DNA of 25,791 bases from JAYOFM01 sp038117225 (GTDB lineage Bacteria > Pseudomonadota > Alphaproteobacteria > Rhodospirillales > Casp-alpha2). Positions 23,769 to 25,791 of the stretch are shown piece after piece (position 1 is the first letter of the stretch; each line of letters begins with the position of its first letter). A model generated the notes under the pieces. It had not been told where the DNA came from and ran no database searches. It was given only the letters and a program-made list of their open reading frames with translations. The stretch is from assembly GCA_038117225.1 (NCBI GenBank), contig JAYOFM010000045.1, positions 1 through 25,791 of the forward strand. Direction: 5' to 3'. The translations under genes and the position numbers were made by a program.

Positions 23769-24980
23769 ATGCCCATGATCACCGACACCGAAACGCTCTC
23801 CCGATTCTGTGCCAGCTTGCGCGGCGCCGATTATGTCACCGTGGATACGGAGTTCATTCGCGAATCCACCTACTGGCCAATCCTCTGCCTGGTCCAGCTC
23901 GGCGGCCCCGACGACGCGCGCGCCATCGACACGCTGGCGCCGGGCATCGACCTCGCGCCGTTGTTCGAGTTATTGATCGACGAAGATATCCTCAAGGTCT
24001 TTCATGCCTCGCGCCAGGACCTGGAAATCTTCCACCATCTGATGGGCCGGGTGCCGACGCCGCTGTTCGATACGCAGGTCGCCGCGATGGTCTGCGGCTT
24101 CGGCGACTCGGTCGGCTACGAGACGCTGATCCGCAAGCTGACCAATACCGAATTGGACAAGGGATCACGCTTCACCGATTGGTCGGCGCGCCCGCTCAGC
24201 GATCGCCAGCTCGCCTACGCGCTGGCCGATGTCACCCATCTTCGCCCGGCCTACGAGAAATTGGCGCGCAAGTTGGAGAAAACCGGCCGCGCGGCCTGGG
24301 TCGCCGAGGAGATGGCGGTGCTGGAAAATCCGATGACCTACGACCCGGACCCTCGGGATTCCTATAAGCGCATCAAATCACGCGGCGCAAAGGGACGAAC
24401 CGTGGCGGTGCTGCGCGAACTCGCCGCCTGGCGCGAGATCGAGGCCAAGCGCGTCAACGTGCCGCGCAATCGAATCCTGCGAGATGAAGCGCTGGTGGAA
24501 ATCGCCCATCACACGCCGAAGGACGCGGCGGCATTGGAGCGTACCCGAGGGCTCGGCAAGCGCCTGGCCGAGGGACGCAGCGGCGAGGCCATCCTGGCCG
24601 CCGTCAAACGCGGTTTAACACTACCGAAAGACGAATGGCCGGTAGTCTCGGAACGGCCGAAACTGCCCCATGGCATTGGTCCCATGGCCGATCTGATGAA
24701 GGTACTATTGAAGATGCGCGCCGAGGACGCCGAGGTGGCATCCCGTCTGATCGCCAATTCCGACGACGTGGATCGCATCGCCGGGCTCGGCGAAAAAGCC
24801 AATGTACAGGCCCTCACAGGCTGGCGCCGCGAAGCCTTCGGTAACGACGCGCTGCGGCTGCGGCGCGGCGAAATCGCGCTGACCGTGCGCGGAAAACGGC
24901 TAGTCGTGGTCGATACCCCCGCGGCAGAAAATACGCCCGAACCCGCTCCCGAGCCCGTGGCAGTGGATGTCGCCGAATGA
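23769..24980 (+). CDS. rnd: Ribonuclease D
   Basis: This 403-residue protein is a DEDDy 3'-5' exoribonuclease: D26 and E28 in VDTEFIRE, D84 in ASRQDLEIF, and Y150 with D154 in YALADVTHL. An HRDC domain follows (about 209-285; VAVLRELAAWREIEAKRVNVPRNRILRDE), then a second helical region (about 310-350). It trims 3' ends of tRNA precursors and other stable RNAs in the cytoplasm. The start ATG at 23769 has a weak GGTGGG ribosome site, and the Met at 23775 is a close alternative. The acidic, Pro-rich tail (about 385-403) is probably disordered. Its stop overlaps the GST ATG by four bases. Confidence 0.95.
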   Translation: MPMITDTETLSRFCASLRGADYVTVDTEFIRESTYWPILCLVQLGGPDDARAIDTLAPGIDLAPLFELLIDEDILKVFHASRQDLEIFHHLMGRVPTPLFDTQVAAMVCGFGDSVGYETLIRKLTNTELDKGSRFTDWSARPLSDRQLAYALADVTHLRPAYEKLARKLEKTGRAAWVAEEMAVLENPMTYDPDPRDSYKRIKSRGAKGRTVAVLRELAAWREIEAKRVNVPRNRILRDEALVEIAHHTPKDAAALERTRGLGKRLAEGRSGEAILAAVKRGLTLPKDEWPVVSERPKLPHGIGPMADLMKVLLKMRAEDAEVASRLIANSDDVDRIAGLGEKANVQALTGWRREAFGNDALRLRRGEIALTVRGKRLVVVDTPAAENTPEPAPEPVAVDVAE

Positions 24981-25591
24981 TCCTCTACGGCCTCATGGAC
25001 TCACCGTTCGTACGCCGCGTTGCCGTCACCCTGGAGCACTACGGGCTACCCTATGAACGACGGGCGCTGTCGGTTTTCCGCGATTCCGAAGCGATGCTGG
25101 CAATCAATCCGTTGGGCAAGGCGCCGGCACTGCGGCTCGACGACGGCGAACTGCTGTTCGACAGTCAAATGATCATCGATTATCTGGATACGCGGGTGGC
25201 GCCGGAAACCGCGTTGACCCCACCGGCCGGACGCGAACGTCGCGACGTGCTTCGTGTCGTCACCGTGGCGCTCGGTCTTGGCGAGAAATCCGTCGGCCTC
25301 AACGGCGAGTTGCGGCGGCGAGCGGCGGACAAGATCGACCCCGCCGCCGTGGCACGGCACGAAACGCAGATCGCAAGCGCGCTGACTTGGCTCGAAACGA
25401 CTTTGCGCGGCCCGTGGATGATGGGCGACGCGATGACACAGGCCGACGTCACGGTGGTCGCCGGAATCGGGCATCTCCGCAATCGCCATCCCGCATTGCA
25501 CACGGCCGCCGAAACACCGCGTCTCGATGACTTGGTCGCCACGGCCGAGGAACTCGCGCCATTCAAACGTGCACCGTTCGCCGAAAACTGA
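24977..25591 (+). CDS. Glutathione S-transferase family protein
   Basis: This 204-residue protein has the two-domain GST fold: a thioredoxin-like half (1-75; LYGLMDSPFVRRVAVTLEHYGL, with S9 in the active-site position, NPLGKAPAL with the cis-Pro, and LFDSQMIIDYL with the glutathione-contact Asp-Ser) and a helical half (about 85-200; PWMMGDAMTQADVTVVAGI, the N-capping motif). It is of normal length, probably cytoplasmic, and conjugates or reduces with glutathione on an unknown substrate. The ATG overlaps the rnd stop (ATGA), so the two are translationally coupled. An intrinsic terminator follows directly. Confidence 0.92.
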   Translation: MILYGLMDSPFVRRVAVTLEHYGLPYERRALSVFRDSEAMLAINPLGKAPALRLDDGELLFDSQMIIDYLDTRVAPETALTPPAGRERRDVLRVVTVALGLGEKSVGLNGELRRRAADKIDPAAVARHETQIASALTWLETTLRGPWMMGDAMTQADVTVVAGIGHLRNRHPALHTAAETPRLDDLVATAEELAPFKRAPFAEN

Positions 25592-25592
25592 G

Positions 25593-25612
25593 AAATCCCG
25601 TCGGGATTTTTT
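25593..25612 (+). terminator. Intrinsic terminator after GST gene
   Basis: A seven-base perfect stem, AAATCCC (25593-25599) and GGGATTT (25603-25609), with loop GTC, runs into six T residues (25607-25612). It starts two bases after the GST stop and closes the rnd-GST operon. The A-run before the stem means it could work in both directions. The 179 bases from 25613 to the window end are AT-richer and show no supported gene. Confidence 0.8.
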
Positions 25613-25791
25613 CGACGCCGTTTGCCGGCCCCAGAGTGCGAAACTCCAAAGCAACGGGATCGCGATCGACCTCACCTCATTATTTTTAAAGATTTCTCAT
25701 AAAATTCACATTATTCCCGAATACCTCTTTCCGCCAATTAGGCTCAGGACCCATTAATTTCGTGTTTAGGTTTTTGCCGAATAATGATGTC

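Noticed and set aside
25527..25757. A 76-codon frame running past the GST stop
   Set aside because: It overlaps the GST end in another frame, crosses the intrinsic terminator and has no ribosome site.

Overview
The window is high-GC, gene-dense chromosomal DNA that reads as an alphaproteobacterium, probably Rhodospirillales-like. The signs are a groESL operon with a CIRCE operator, a usg-family gene (essentially alphaproteobacterial), a cbpA-cbpM pair, a BTAD/TolB-like/TPR regulator, and common GTG starts and ATGA-type couplings. I see no rRNA, tRNA, CRISPR array, IS element or phage gene.

Layout. (1) 1-1500, minus strand: 5' part of groEL (cut by the window edge), groES, and a control region with one clear CIRCE operator and a second, weaker CIRCE-like site, each just downstream of a possible promoter. 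(2) 1570-2447, plus: usg and an Arg-rich protein of unknown function. (3) 2466-6100: an RraA-family aldolase-like gene followed closely by a TPP-dependent acetolactate-synthase-like gene (minus), divergent from an MFS transporter (plus). (4) 6123-10119: a NIPSNAP-family gene (minus), divergent from a large dimethylglycine/sarcosine dehydrogenase-like flavoprotein, then a GntR/FCD regulator. (5) 10272-13302, plus: cbpA-cbpM and an ABC-2 exporter pair. (6) 13292-16067, minus: a phthalate-dioxygenase-type Rieske oxygenase gene broken by an in-frame TAG, two perfect hairpins, a GST-like gene and a small two-helix membrane protein. (7) 16292-19683, plus: four overlapping genes, namely a zinc alcohol dehydrogenase, a YhhQ-type transporter, an enoyl-CoA hydratase and a cupin with the ligand pattern of DMSP lyases. 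(8) 19713-22106: an unlisted 59-codon gene with an ideal Shine-Dalgarno (minus) and the BTAD/TolB/TPR regulator (plus). (9) 22167-25612: a membrane PH-like/Sel1-repeat protein (minus), then rnd and a GST gene (plus) closed by an intrinsic terminator.

How they fit together. The core genes (groESL, cbpAM, rnd) are stress and RNA housekeeping. Between them lie small catabolic modules, each with its own enzymes, transporter or regulator: TPP enzyme + RraA + MFS, DMGDH-like + NIPSNAP + GntR, and ADH + hydratase + DMSP-lyase-like cupin. The last is the best candidate for an undescribed pathway: lyase, hydratase and dehydrogenase could convert DMSP or a related compound through acrylate and 3-hydroxypropionate-type intermediates. 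That route is inferred from family membership and gene overlap only. The most striking direct observation is the amber codon lying between the two halves of the Rieske cluster-binding motif in an otherwise intact gene.
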